From the NCBI RefSeq assembly GCF_020080835.1, contig NC_058165.1:3137771-3201770 (forward strand): 64,000 bases of DNA, read 5' to 3'. Position 1 is the stretch's first letter; every line of letters begins with the position of its first letter. Below the pieces are notes generated by a model, which saw only the letters and a list, made by a program, of their open reading frames with translations, searched no databases and was not told the origin of the DNA. The translations under genes and the position numbers were made by a program. Source of the stretch: Cotesia glomerata. Lineage: Eukaryota > Arthropoda > Insecta > Hymenoptera > Braconidae. Positions 36,263-48,827 of the stretch are shown here, in pieces.

Positions 36263-37512
36263 ATTGGTGAGAATGATATGAAACCCTAAAAAGGCACAAC
36301 TTCAGGTCAAGACTTTTTCAACGATACCAAATTTAGCCATAAAAACCCATTTTATCATATAAATCTGGCCACTAAATCTTGCTTATTCTCTTAATAATAT
36401 AGATTATTCACAGCAAGATTCATGGTAAAAAATAAAAATAAAAATTGGGAGTGAAATATTGAAAATACATTCTCGTTTAGCTTCGGATAAATAGTTATAT
36501 TATAGTACGTCAGAAAAAAATTAAATCACGGCTAGAATATGAAAAAATTGATGAAACTTTATTTGTCGGAAATTGAATTCTCTACAAAAAAAAATTCTTG
36601 TCAATTTTATCGCATCTACTCTCCTTCTGGCGAAATTTAGCTCAGAAAATATTGAAAAAGTTGAAAATGATAAATTTGGCATTAATTTGATTGTAAATGT
36701 CATAAAAACCCGAATTTATCGTTTGTAATAAATTCAAATTATTTTTTACTACCCAAAAAATGAATATTAATAACAATAATTCTCATCCAAAAAACATGAT
36801 AAATATATTTAAGAGACATGAATAAATTAAACGGCATTAATTTTGCTGTAAAAGATGGCAAGTGCAATGAAGAAAGAATAAAGACTAAAGACTTAAGGAA
36901 TGGAGAGGAGAAAAATGACTACCAACCGCTGACTTATAAACGTTAAATCACTTCGAAGCCTTATAAACATGCCAGGAATACTTATATACGATCCAACAAG
37001 CGAACATGGATAAATTTTTAAAAAATCTTTCCTGTCCGAAAAAAATTATTTATTAATAAATAAAAAATGACCTTGTATTTTAGTTAAAAATGAATTTAAG
37101 TGTGTTTGGTCTTTTAAATTTTTTCATAGCTTTTTTTTTTATTTTATTTTGCTATCAGTATGTGTATGCTCGACCAATGAAAGGTTAACGAGTAATAATA
37201 GAACGTTAGATATTAAAATAACTCAGCATGCAACAAAGCGTCGCTTATTGAACTTGATTGCGTGGCCAAGGATATCCACGTAATTGATCAACTACTACTC
37301 GCTAATGATTAAAGATAGTACCCTCTGTAGTTTGTACATCCTTAATAGAGTCATAAAGATAAAAAGTCTACCTCGGTTATTTTTATTTATTTTAAAGAAA
37401 ATCTCTGTCATCAAATCAATCTCGTCAAATTAAATTGATTGAATAAATTCTTGAAGAGCAAAATAAAATTTTTTTTAAAGTACATATTTATGAAAGTATT
37501 GTGTTAAAATTT
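36263..37512. other. Unique stretch, no gene seen
   Basis: AT-rich, no match to the window's repeats, no coding-like frame. Confidence 0.4.
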
Positions 37513-39319
37513 TTATAGATAGAAGGATTTATTAACTATAAATAATTTAATTTATTTGAAGACAATTATTTAATTCATTAAATTTTATTAAATGTTTTTT
37601 AACATTCAATAAATATTTATTTGGGAGGAAAGTACATTTATAGAGTTATAAAAAGTGTCAAAAAGAAATTGCTATTTTTGCTTTTTATTTTAAATAAATA
37701 TTTGTTAACAGTTAACAAATATTCATTAACTATTAATAAATATTCATTAACAGTTAATAAATTGTACATAATAAATTACTTATTAACTGTTAATAAATAT
37801 TTGTTAACTGTTACATTGTAAAAAAAACGGTGTTAAAATGGACTCATTTTAACACCGCTATGTAACACCTGTGTATTAACACCGGTGTCGCGGTGCTCTT
37901 TTGCGGTGTTAAAAATCCGGTGTAATATCGGTGTAACCGGTGTAATACCGGTGTAACAGTAGAACAAATTTACACCGTATCGGAGTATGAATATTACATG
38001 ATCCATGAAACACAATTAATATTCAATACTTATCAAAATGAGACAAGTAACATTTATTTAAGAATTTTCAATTTATAAAATTACGCAGAAATTGATTTAA
38101 TGAATTTTATACAACAAGTTCAATAATATTTACAATATTAAATGTTTAGGAACAATATAATAATGATTTTTATCGTAACCATAATGTTTCTCATAATATA
38201 ATGGATGTTTTAAATATGTTAAAATAAATAATTTGATAACTTTGTTTTTTTTTTCAGATATTTCATTTGCACATAAACTCATATTGTAACACATAATTCT
38301 CCCATAGCTTACACAACAGCATTATATTATCATTATAAAAGAAAATTCTTTGAATTTCACCGTAAATGGGTAATTCATGAATTCTTAAATTGTCCCAAAA
38401 ACGCCCTAAAATTGTCCAAAAAATTTTTCATCCATTAATTTCGGGACAAATCTACAGCTGTGCAAAAATAAATTATCTCTATGAAAATCGTTTGAAAAAC
38501 GTTCAAAATTGTCGTAAAATTGTTCTAAAAATGATTCAAATTTGTTGTAAAAACACTCTAAAACTGTCCAAAAAATGTTCCAAAATTGTCTCAAAAGTAT
38601 TCAAAATTTGTTCTCAAGTAGTTAAAAAAATGTTTTAAGATTATTCAAAAAAGGTTCCACATAAGTTTTAAGGACAAAATTTCAACTAAATTGCTTCAAA
38701 TAAATTGCATTGATTCTAAAATTATATTAGAAGTATTCCGAAAATCTTAAAAAAAATACTTAAAGTTATGAAATTATTACTAAAATGCACTATTTTTAAG
38801 TTTCCGATTATTTATATAATGTCCCAAAATGCTCCGGGTCCATTTTTACATCGAAATTTTTTACAGTGTATTTATTTTAATTAAAAATGTTTATCTACTT
38901 AATATTTTATTATTTTAAACTTTCTAAATTAAATATTAACTTTTTTTGATTATTTATTTTTAATTATTAAACATAAAAAGTTTAATTATAAAAATTGTGT
39001 TAATTAAAATATTATCAGCACTGGAAAATTTATAACACCGATTTAACACCGAAAAAAAAAATTTACACCGCGAACGGTGTTACTGCTACACCGATTTCGG
39101 TGTTGAATTTAACACCGGAATTTTTAACACCGTACACTGCATGGACTCACACCGGTTTTTTTTTACAGTGTAACAAATATTTATTAACATTTAATAAATC
39201 GTATTTAATAAATAATTTATTAACTGTTGATAAATATTTATTAAATCCTATGATTTTTTAAAATTATTTATTAACAGTTAATAAAGCTTATTAAATGTAA
39301 ACAAATCCTTCTATCAGTG
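37513..39319. mobile_element. C3: C-family element interrupted by K
   Basis: Left end ATAGATAGAAGGATTTATTAA is diverged; right end ...AAATCCTTCTATCAGTG is followed by TA. C-type palindromes lie either side of K. It is immediately followed by C4, sharing the TA. Confidence 0.85.
37814..39170. mobile_element. K: 1,357-bp element with CACTGTAAAAAAAACCGGTG-type ends
   Basis: Left end CATTGTAAAAAAAACGGTG, right end CCGGTTTTTTTTTACAGTG, TA at 37812-37813 and 39171-39172. The same palindrome in C4 is uninterrupted with one TA at 39900-39901. Both ends are full of CACCGGTGTAA/TTAACACCG motifs. 38390-38650 is a degenerate short-period repeat of the type AAAATTGTCCAAAAA; the open frame over it is a by-product. 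Confidence 0.92.
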
Positions 39320-39321
39320 TA

Positions 39322-40048
39322 CACTGATGGAAGGATTTATTAACTATTAATAATTAAATTTATGTGAAAACAATTATTTAATATATTAAATTTCAATAAA
39401 TATTTTTAACATTCAATAAATATTTATTTGGGAGGAAAGTACATTTATTAATAGTTAGTAAGAATTTATTAATAGTTAACAAATATTTATTAACAGTTAA
39501 TAAATATTTTGTTGAGTGAATTTGTTTGGCTTGCAATGTCATATGATATCAAGATTGCTTATAAACAAATATCATCTTTATAAATTATTTGCATTAATTA
39601 TATTACATTATAATAACGTTTATTGTAAAATAGCAAATTCTATCACAGCTTATAATTATCTTTTATATTTTTAAATATTAAAAAGGTTAATTTATTTAGT
39701 GAATTTAATTATTATCATGTATTCCAGCTATAGAGATAAAGAGTGTCAAAAGAAAATTACTATTTTTGCTTTTTATTTTAAATAAATATTTGTTAACAGT
39801 TAACAAATATTCATTAACTATTAATAAATATTCATTAACAGTTAATAAATTGTACATAATAAATTACTTATTAACTGTTAATAAATATTTGTTAACTGTT
39901 AACAAATATTTATTAACATTTAATAAATCGTATTTAATAAATAATTTATTAACTTTTAATAAATATTTAATAAATAGTATGATGTTAAAAAATCCTTTAT
40001 TAACAGTTAATAAAGCTTATTAAATAGAAACAAATCCTTTTATCAGTG
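39322..40048. mobile_element. C4: intact C-family element, 727 bp
   Basis: Starts CACTGATGGAAGGATTTATT, ends AATCCTTTTATCAGTG, with TA at 39320-39321 and 40049-40050. It holds the empty target for K. Frames of repeated NKYLLTVNKY are palindrome translations. Confidence 0.92.
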
Positions 40049-40050
40049 TA

Positions 40051-40743
40051 AGTGATCGAACTGTAACTAGATTATCTTACGATGCTTTTGTGGATTTTCG
40101 AGTGAAAGAAAATAAAATTTTTGAAAAGGCTCAAGGGATTTTGTATGGTCCCGGCATCGCTGATTGACTTTAGGTAAGATTTTTTTTTTAATTAAAAAAA
40201 CTTTAAACTTGTTTATCGCAGAAGTATGTTTTTCTGGTTAAGGTACATGATATCTCCGGAACCACTGACCCGATCTTAATGAAATTTAAACTACATATTC
40301 TACACAGTAGTAGCTATTGCATCAGCTCCAACCAAATCAAAATTTTTGTTTTTACTATTTTTTTAGGACTAAAAACTGTGAAAAAAAGCCTCGATTTTCA
40401 GTTTATTTTTTTTAAATGTCCGCCACTTTGTTATTTATCAATAAATATTAATCTTCTTCGCTGGTGCAATAGATACTTATATATTGAAGGTAAATAATTT
40501 TGGTTTAGTGCTTTAGATGAGTCGTTATCAAGTTATCATGTACGTGAGCTTTATACCAACGTTTTGTCAGAGCTCCGTTCGCCCGTTGTTTATTCATATA
40601 AAAAATATCAAAAAATATAAATTTAGATATTTTTGTGTTATTCAAGAATGTATTTGTGGAGCTGAATAAATTTTATTTTAATATCTACAATAGTTTCTGT
40701 GTAAAAAAATAATTAATGGACCATTTGATTTTTTTTCAACATA
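40051..40743. other. Unique stretch with the S short repeat
   Basis: 40150-40225 matches 4630-4705. A 72-codon frame at 40279-40497 has no recognisable feature. Confidence 0.4.
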
Positions 40744-40947
40744 CACAGTAAAAAATTTTGCGTCATTGCGTCAAAAAATTTTGTGTTAAAAATTTTTATA
40801 TTAAATATTTAACACTTTTTTGTGTTAATTCAACATTTTTCTGTATTAATTTAACACAATAAATGTTTAATTTACGCAAAAAAGTGTGAAATTTTTAACA
40901 CAAAAATTTTTAACACAAAATTTTTTGACGCAAAATTTTTTACTGTG
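40744..40947. mobile_element. J1: 204-bp palindromic MITE
   Basis: Ends CACAGTAAAAAATTTTGCG and its inverse ...AAAATTTTTTACTGTG, flanked by TA (40742-40743 and 40948-40949). The interior consists of TTTTTAACACAAAA/TTTTGTGTTAA motifs. Confidence 0.9.
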
Positions 40948-40949
40948 TA

Positions 40950-42325
40950 CTGATCATGAACAAATCAGCTTAGAATATATATTTTATATAATTTATCATT
41001 ATTTGCATATATTTGCAGCATGTTTACTGTTTTGTGAGTAGATAGGAAGAGAGTTCATTCTATAATCAATGAATTGAATGTCTTGAATAGCAGAATTTAT
41101 AGTTTGGTCAGTTCAAGCGTGAATATTAAGGAAATATTAAGGGAAAAAATTTTTTTACAAGCATCTCATTACATTATTTATTTTGTACCCATAAATAGAT
41201 TCATACAATTTATTTTGTTCAAAATAATTGCTTCATATTAAAATTTCAGAGATTCGCTACGAGAGTTTATTGTTTTAAATTTCGGCTTTCATAATTATTA
41301 TTAATTATTATAATTGTTATTGTTAATTTCATTTCAGTATTGAGTTTCTGTGTTGCCGATTATGATGAGCTTAATTAAAACTGGAAACTGGAATGTATTG
41401 TTAATTATTAAAGTAGTGAATAATTAATTTGAAGATAAAACCTTGGTGAATTTTCTACGCGGCGTTTTAATTTAAATAATTAATTTTTTCCGAACGGGTA
41501 ATTAAAAATATTATTAATTAATATTTTAAAAGGTACTTTAAACTAGACGCAAGCCATTAAAAGAAATATTTTAGTCAAAATTTGAATTTAAAATTTTTAT
41601 GTGAATTTTTTTTACTTTATTTTCTTTTTTGTTTTCATTTTTAGTTCACAAATAATTTTTTTAATTAAATATTTCGAAGCAAAAATCTAAATTTAAAAGA
41701 ATATATTTTTTTAAATTAGATTTTTCTCAGTGTATAAATCTGCAGGGTTTTAAATTACAATTTCAAGTCTCCAATTTTGTTGACAATAATCACCAGAGTC
41801 GAATTTATATAAAAAAAGTTTTAACAGTTAAAAAAAAGAATTTATCTGATAAAAATGGAGCATAAGCATAAAATTTAATCGCACTTAAAATGACAAATAT
41901 CAACAGAACTCTCTCGGGGTTTGATGAATATCCGTTTACTTCTCTTCTCCACTTCTAGCAGCGTCTCATGTATCACTTTTCGCAACCGTGGATCAAATTT
42001 CACTGACGTGATACTAAATGCGCACTGGCATACAGTGTTAAGTATAAGCGTCTGTTTATGCTACTGTTCCGTGTAAGAATCAACTCTTACATGTGTAAAA
42101 TGAAGACGCGGTAAAAAATTAATTAGATTAAGATGTTCAGATATTAAATTAAATCATTATGATTACACTCTGTCTTATCTGAAAATATTATGCTTATATT
42201 GATGTTTGAAACCACGTTACTAAACTTTATTTTATGGACTCACACTCACAAATTTACATCTGGTGATTTTAAAAAACATTAAATCTAAAAATAGTAAGAA
42301 AAAAAAATTTTTTCTAAATTTTTGA
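40950..42325. other. Unique stretch, no gene seen
   Basis: 41900-42110 is less AT-rich and unique. No coding-like frame or window repeat. Confidence 0.4.
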
Positions 42326-44042
42326 GAATTAATATTGTGTCAAAAAATTTTGAGTTCAATTTAAGAGTTTTTAGTGTTGATTCTCTTAATTTAACACAAA
42401 TAAGTGTTAAATATTTAACGCAAATTTTTTTAAGTAGTTATAGAGCCGACCGCTAGGTGGCGCATGGAAAGATTCCTTCTCGCTAGCAGAGCGGGCTACT
42501 TCACTGATAAAAGAACTTAGTTGTATTTAATAAGATTTAGTAATAGTTACTAAATGATTTAGTAAAAAATCTTTAATTACCAAATATTTAGTAATAGTTA
42601 CTAAATAATTTATTAAAGCCCATTTATTTCCACCAAATAAATATTTAGTAGTATTTAACAAATGATTTATTGCTACGCAATAAATCGTTTATTGGTATTA
42701 AAGAAATTCATTTTTTAACTAATTTTAGCGTACAACCTAACTTTTTTACTCAAAATAAATCAAAATAATTAAAATAAATAATTTTAAGTAAAAATATAAG
42801 GTATTATAAAGAAAATAATCTCATTAAATTATAATTTTTTATTTGAGACATTTATGAAATTTAAAATTAAACAAGTTTTTAACATATCAATAATAGACAA
42901 ATTGAAAAATTCAAACTAAACTCATTAATATTGCGTCAAAAAATTTTGGGTTCAATATTTAACACTGATATATGTAAATTTAACACTTTTTCGTGTTAAT
43001 TCTCTTAATTCAACACAAATAAGTGTTAAGTATTTAGCGCAAATTTTTTTCGGTGTAGTTTTAGAGCGCTGACCGCTAGGTGGCACATGGAAAAATTCCT
43101 TCTTGCTGGTAGAGCGGGCTACTTCACTGATAGAAGAATTTAGTTCTATTTAATAAAATTTAGTTAAAGTTACTGAATGATTTAGTAACAAACCTTTAAT
43201 TACCAAATATTTAGTAATAGTTACTAAATCATTTATTAAAGCCCATTTATTTCCACCAAATAAATATTTAGTAGTATTTAATAAATAATTTATTGCTACG
43301 CAATAAATTGTTTATTGGTATTAAAGAAATTCATTTTTTTAGTAATTTTAGCGTACAACCTAACTTTTTTACTCAAAATAAATCAAAATAATTAAAATAA
43401 ATAATTTTAAGTAAAAATATAAGGTATTATAAAGAAAATAATCTCATTAAATTATAATTTTTTATTTGAGACATTTATGAAATTTAAAATTAAACAAGTT
43501 TTTAACATATCAATAATAGACTAATTGAAAAATTTAAACTAAACTCCACTGAGAAATAACATATAAGCAATTTGGGATTAAGTGTGTTTTCAAAGGGAAG
43601 ATAAATCTCCCAAAATCGAGCTGAATAAAATAATTTAAGTCAGTGAATAGGTTATGTATCACATTGGAATTAAAGCATAGCCATCTACCGACAATACTTA
43701 CCAAACAAATATTTAATACCTACTACTAAATATTATTTGGTAGAAACAAATATTTATTTTGATGTAATAAGGCTTTGTTTACATTAATATAATTTATTTA
43801 GATTAAAATAATGATTTTTTAAACTGTAACAAATAATATTGATGGGCAAAAAATATTTTTTTCTTTCAAATAAATGACGAGAAATTTTGTTACTAAATCA
43901 CTTTAGTACTCCGTAGAAAATTCTCTTAATTCAACACAAATAAGTGGAAAATATCAAACGCAAATTTTTTCTGCGTAGTTATAGAGCTGACCGCTAGGTG
44001 GCGCAAGGAAAAATTCCTTCTCGCTGGCAGAGCGGGCTACTT
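42326..44042. repeat. Tandem composite: J-like, CTCF-like L module, D element
   Basis: The order J-like segment, GACCGCTAGGTGGCGCATGG, AGAGCGGGCTACTTCACTGA, then a D-family element, occurs from 42326 (D half to about 42925) and again from 42926 (D element 43125-43920). A third J-like plus L piece ends at 44042. D copies share the central block with D1. It arose by tandem duplication, or by repeated insertion into the same module. Confidence 0.8.
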
Positions 44043-46300
44043 GAAGTTTAATAATTCCCAAAAAATGTCATCCATAAAATGAACATATAACAATATTTGT
44101 AAAAAAAAAAATATATTTATCCTTGATGCAGTTTTTATGCATCAATTTCTTCTCATTGAACTAGTTTTAAGTACTCTGTATTACAAACCAGTAAAGAGAA
44201 TATCTAATTATAATTCTACATTTAAACGTTCATATTATAAATGAAAATTACTGTGATTCTTACATCAATTATACGATATTTTCCTTCTGGAAAAAATTAT
44301 ACGCTTTCTCTGAAAGAAAGTATTGATTTTTTTCTATTTATTTATTTATTTATTAATTTATTATTTTCAATTATAAACTTTAAATTTTTTTCTATGACGC
44401 GTCAATCATTCTAAAAACTTTTTCTTAATGAAGGGATTTTTTTTGAGAAAGTATTATTGAAACTTTAAAGCAAAAAAAAAAATAAAAATATCACAAATAC
44501 ATGTCCAGGTATTCAGCAACCTCGACTGTTTATTGTACCGTCAGACAATGACAAACTAGAATCCCCTTCCAGAATCTCTTACGTTTCAGTACTCTCCATT
44601 TATACTCTCTTATTTCTTTTCGCATATAAATACATGCTTTATTTTTTAAACTTGCTAGCCTCAAGCACTTTATCTCGTTCATCTTATATAACATCTTAAT
44701 ATAAATACTCTTATATGTTGTACACACGCTTTACAAAAACTCTATTCATCATTTCTATTTTTTTGCTAATTAAAAAAAAAAATTATTCTTTTGCAGATAT
44801 TTTTAATGTTGCTAAATTTATGTTCACATTTATCAAACTAGTATTTTTAATTTATCGTAAAAATAATTATAACAAAATTTAATGTTTATTCTTACAAACT
44901 ATAATAAATAATTTTTTTAATTGTTATTCTGACTAAATGGTAAGCGATACGAAAAAATTTATGAAACCTTTTTGTAGAGAATTAAATTGTATACAAAAAA
45001 GGTCTCATCATTTTTTTGTGCCTTCAATATTTTACCCGTAATTTTGATTTCAATTAATATTAATTTGAGGAAAATGGCTAAAATTTAAAAATTTCTTTAG
45101 TTCATTCTAATTTAGTCCTAATTTATTATTAAAAGTCTATATTTTACTAAATTGTAAAGAAAAATTTTTTTTAATCAATAAGAAAATCGATTTTTCTCTC
45201 CTAGTAACTTTTCAGCCGCACTAACTTGTATCCGAATCAAATGTTCTTTTAATAGTTTTAACAACAAATTCATTTTATATTTGTTATTAACTAACATATT
45301 TATTATTATAGTTTTAAGAACAAATTTTGTTTATGTTCGTTCTTAATTAACACCTAAGTTTATCAAGATCGTGTTGTCAGCATGCTAAATCCTTTATTTG
45401 TGTTTTTTAATTAGTTTTTCTTAATTATCCTAAATAATTTATAGTTAAATATATAAACAATAATGCTTCTAAGGTTGAAATAATATAAAAGTCTTTTTAA
45501 TAAACAACTTAATGTAGACATTTTGTACTTGTCCCACCAGTCACAAATGCCTGTCCCACCAGTCACAATAAAAACAAATTTTTTTAATTGTTTCTACGTA
45601 GGTAATCAGTCTAATTCTTCATAATATTGAATGTTTGTAGGATAAATTTAGTATTGAGAGGGAAGTATTTTTTAAAAGCTTAGCGGTCGAACTGAAATTG
45701 GACTTTAGGTATACCTTGGTAAGAGAGGATTTGTTCTTAGTCCCACCAGTCACACTCAGTCAAATGATAATTACGAGAAACTTAAAAAGTAATGGAGGTT
45801 TTTGACAAATGGATGTTGTTAATTAGTTATTCTTCTATATTATAAAATGAATTTAACTATAGTATAAATTTCAGTCACATAATTATAGCTTATAATTTAT
45901 GGAATTTCAGAGTCAAATGTCCCACCAGTTACTATGGAATGCCCCAGTTATGAATAAATAAAATCAAAATTTTCACAATTTTAAATTAAAAGCTTCTCAA
46001 TTTTTCTATTAAAAACTCCTCATCAATTATTTTCACAGTAAATATTTTTTAATCTGGCAAAAACATTTTTAAATGCTAAAAAATTTATGTTAACATTTAT
46101 CAAAAATAATATTAGATTTTTTTTTATAAAATAAATAAATTTTTTCTTAAAAAAAAACGTTATTATAAATAAACATAAAAATTGTTTGATCTTACACGTC
46201 CTCTGAAAGATAAATTACTGTAGGAGGATCGATGACTTGACATGAAAAAGACAGATATATATATATATATATATATATGCAGCATATATATATATATATG

Positions 46301-46341
<41 letters not shown>

Positions 46342-46883
46342 TGTATACACATAGATGCGCATGTGTATAAATAATGAAAAAAATAAGAAGAGACGAGAGA
46401 AAAAAGTGCGATGAGATAAATGAGATTGGTGGTTCAAGGGAAGACTCCTGTGCTCTCCTTCTCCTAACTATCACCCGGGCATCTTTGAGAGGATTGATAC
46501 TACACACTCGGGAGAGTAGAGGAAGAACGTGAGTGGGTGCGCCGGAGAGTATCCTGGAGGAATGTCGTTGGCCATGAAGGCGAAAAGAAGGATCCTCAGG
46601 CGAAATCGAGGCAAAAAATAGGATAAAAAAATAATAAAAATAACTGAGGAGAGAAAGAATTTAAAAAATATACGAATAATAAAAAAAATTTATTTTAAGG
46701 AACAGGATCTGAAGGTGAATAAGACTCTGCTCTCTAGAAGACTATTTCGTGGATTCATTCCAACAATTAACCTTGAGACAACTCTTAATGTTGATTAATG
46801 AATACTCATAATTTTGCTCTAATGTCTAAATATTAAATAGATAATTATTATTAATTATATTTTTCATGGATTAATCCTTAGTA
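44043..46883. other. Unique stretch; small CCCACCAGTCAC cluster and a (TA)n tract
   Basis: No gene is supported. 45534-45930 holds GTCCCACCAGTCAC-like motifs four times. 46255-46337 is (TA)n with GCATAT interruptions. 46430-46600 is GC-richer and contains a 19-codon frame starting MSLAMKAKRRILRRNRGKK, too short to call. Confidence 0.4.
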
Positions 46884-47601
46884 CACTGATCGAAGGCTTT
46901 ATTAACTATTAATAATTTAATTTAATTGAAGACAATTATTTAATTTATTACATTTTCATAAATATTTTTTAACGTTCAATAAATATTTATTTTGGAGGAA
47001 AGTACATTTATTAACAAGTAATAAGTTTTATTAATGGTTAACAAATATTTATTAACAGTTAATAAATATTTTGTTGAGTGAATTTGTTTCGTTTGAAATG
47101 TCATATGACATCAAGATTGCTTATAAACAAAAATCATCTTTATAAATTATTTGCATTAATTATATAACATTATAATAACGTTTATTGTAAAATAGCGAAT
47201 TCTATCACAGCTCATAATTATCTTTTATATTTTTAAATATTAAAAACGTTAATTTATTTAGTGAATTTAATTATTATCATGTATTCCAGCTATAGAGTTA
47301 TAAAAAGTGTCAAAAGAAAATTGCCATTTTTTCTTCATATTTTAAATAAATATTTGTTAACAGTTAACAAATATTCATTAACCATTAATAAATATTTATA
47401 AACAGTTAATAAATTGTACTTAATAAATTACTTATTAACTGTTAATAAATATTTGTTAACTTTCAACAAATATTCATTAACATTTAATAAATCGTATTTA
47501 ATAAATAATTTATTAACTGTTAACAAATATTTATTAAATCCAGATGTTAAAAATCATTTATTAACAGTTAATAAAGCTTATTGAATATATGCAAATCCTT
47601 T
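46884..47601. mobile_element. C5: C-family element, right end worn
   Basis: Starts CACTGATCGAAGGCTTTATT after TA and carries the C palindromes and central block. It ends near AAATCCTTTT without the CTATCAGTG end. Confidence 0.85.
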
Positions 47602-47604
47602 TAA

Positions 47605-47712
47605 AAATTTATACTTAAAAATTAAACTCTCTTGTAGCGAGAAAATTCTGCGACTATGCGCCACCAATCGGCTCTTTTAAGTACTAACTTTCATAAAAAT
47701 TATATAAGAACA
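47605..47712. repeat. L-type module
   Basis: CTCTTGTAGCGAGAAAATTC, TGCGACTATGCGCCACC and TACTAACTTTCATAAAAA, as at 425-530 and 700-815. Confidence 0.75.
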
Positions 47713-47718
47713 TTTGAA

Positions 47719-48425
47719 GGAGATCCAAGTACCCTTCTAGTATAAAGAATGTCTATACAAAAATAACACGTAGAAATACTTTTGTTAACTTAAAATTAAT
47801 TTTTAAATTAATTAATAACATTTTTGAGGAAATTTCCAAAAAATTTACTCATCAAATAATTATTAACATTTAATTGACTAATAAAAAATCTAGCACTCTG
47901 AATTACTGGTATACACTTGACAACACAAAAAGAGTGTCCCTAACCTTCAAATTTATTTATGTTCACTGTCTAACTAAAATGACTAAGATCTTCTAGCATT
48001 TAAAAAACCGCGGTTACTTATGCTTTGGATAATTGCGCAAGCGGTGTTGCCAAGTCAAATACAAGACTTTAAACAACGCAAGTTCCGAGTGATTTTTCAT
48101 AAAAAATATAAAATATCTCCGTAATACGTTCGGAAAGCTTCTTTTTTATTGTTTTAATCTTTAGCTTATTATTTTTTCAATCAAATTCAATGACAATAAA
48201 ATTTTTTTTAAATCGTTAATTGCATTAAATTCTTAACCAAATATACAGCTGGTGGAATCTCCATTTACCTACATGTAAAAATTATAATTTTCAAACTTAA
48301 TTAATTGATTAAATATCCCGGAAACCTACTGTTTTTTAATTTTTTTATTAATTATTAAGCTACGTAGATTGAATTTACAAATATTCAGGAAGTTTTAAAA
48401 ATTTGACTACTTCACGTGGATCTCC
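47719..48425 (+). mobile_element. A5: nearly full A element
   Basis: GGAGATCCAAGTACCCTTC to CACGTGGATCTCC followed by TTAA (48426-48429). The left flank is GAA, not TTAA. Confidence 0.88.
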
Positions 48426-48429
48426 TTAA

Positions 48430-48827
48430 TTATATTTTTCATGGATTAACCCTGAGTATTGAGAATTTTGTTAACGGAGGTAAAAAAAAACGAAAAAAAA
48501 AATAGTTATTAGTGATTATCATTATATTATTATATACCTTCGGCTTAAAATGGAAGAAATTATTAGATTTAATACGATGGCGTGTTTACAACCGAGGCCA
48601 TTGCACGTGCGTCGAGAGGAAGGGTAATACACTACACCGCGAGTTTGTAACCAAAAAGAGAGAAGAAGAGTGAAAATAATATAAGCGGTGTGGCAATTTC
48701 AACGACCACTATTTTAGCACAAGGCCTTCCTCAGCAACATTTCGGTCATACGCGACCCACTTCTCAGGATAGAAATCAACCGGTTAAATACCCGGTTCTT
48801 CAATTACTAACTCATTCAGGACAGAGG
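48430..48827. other. Unique stretch, GC-richer part, no gene supported
   Basis: 48570-48800 is less AT-rich. A 65-codon frame at 48690-48887 has no recognisable domain and runs into R2. Confidence 0.35.

Noticed and set aside
38390..38638. 82-codon repetitive frame with Cys-Lys-rich periodic residues
   Set aside because: It follows a degenerate short-period DNA repeat inside element K, with no start context or homology that I recognise.
24120..40023. Several 60-85-codon frames rich in NKYLLTVNKY
   Set aside because: They are translations of the C-family palindrome TTAATAAATATTTGTTAAC and occur on both strands.
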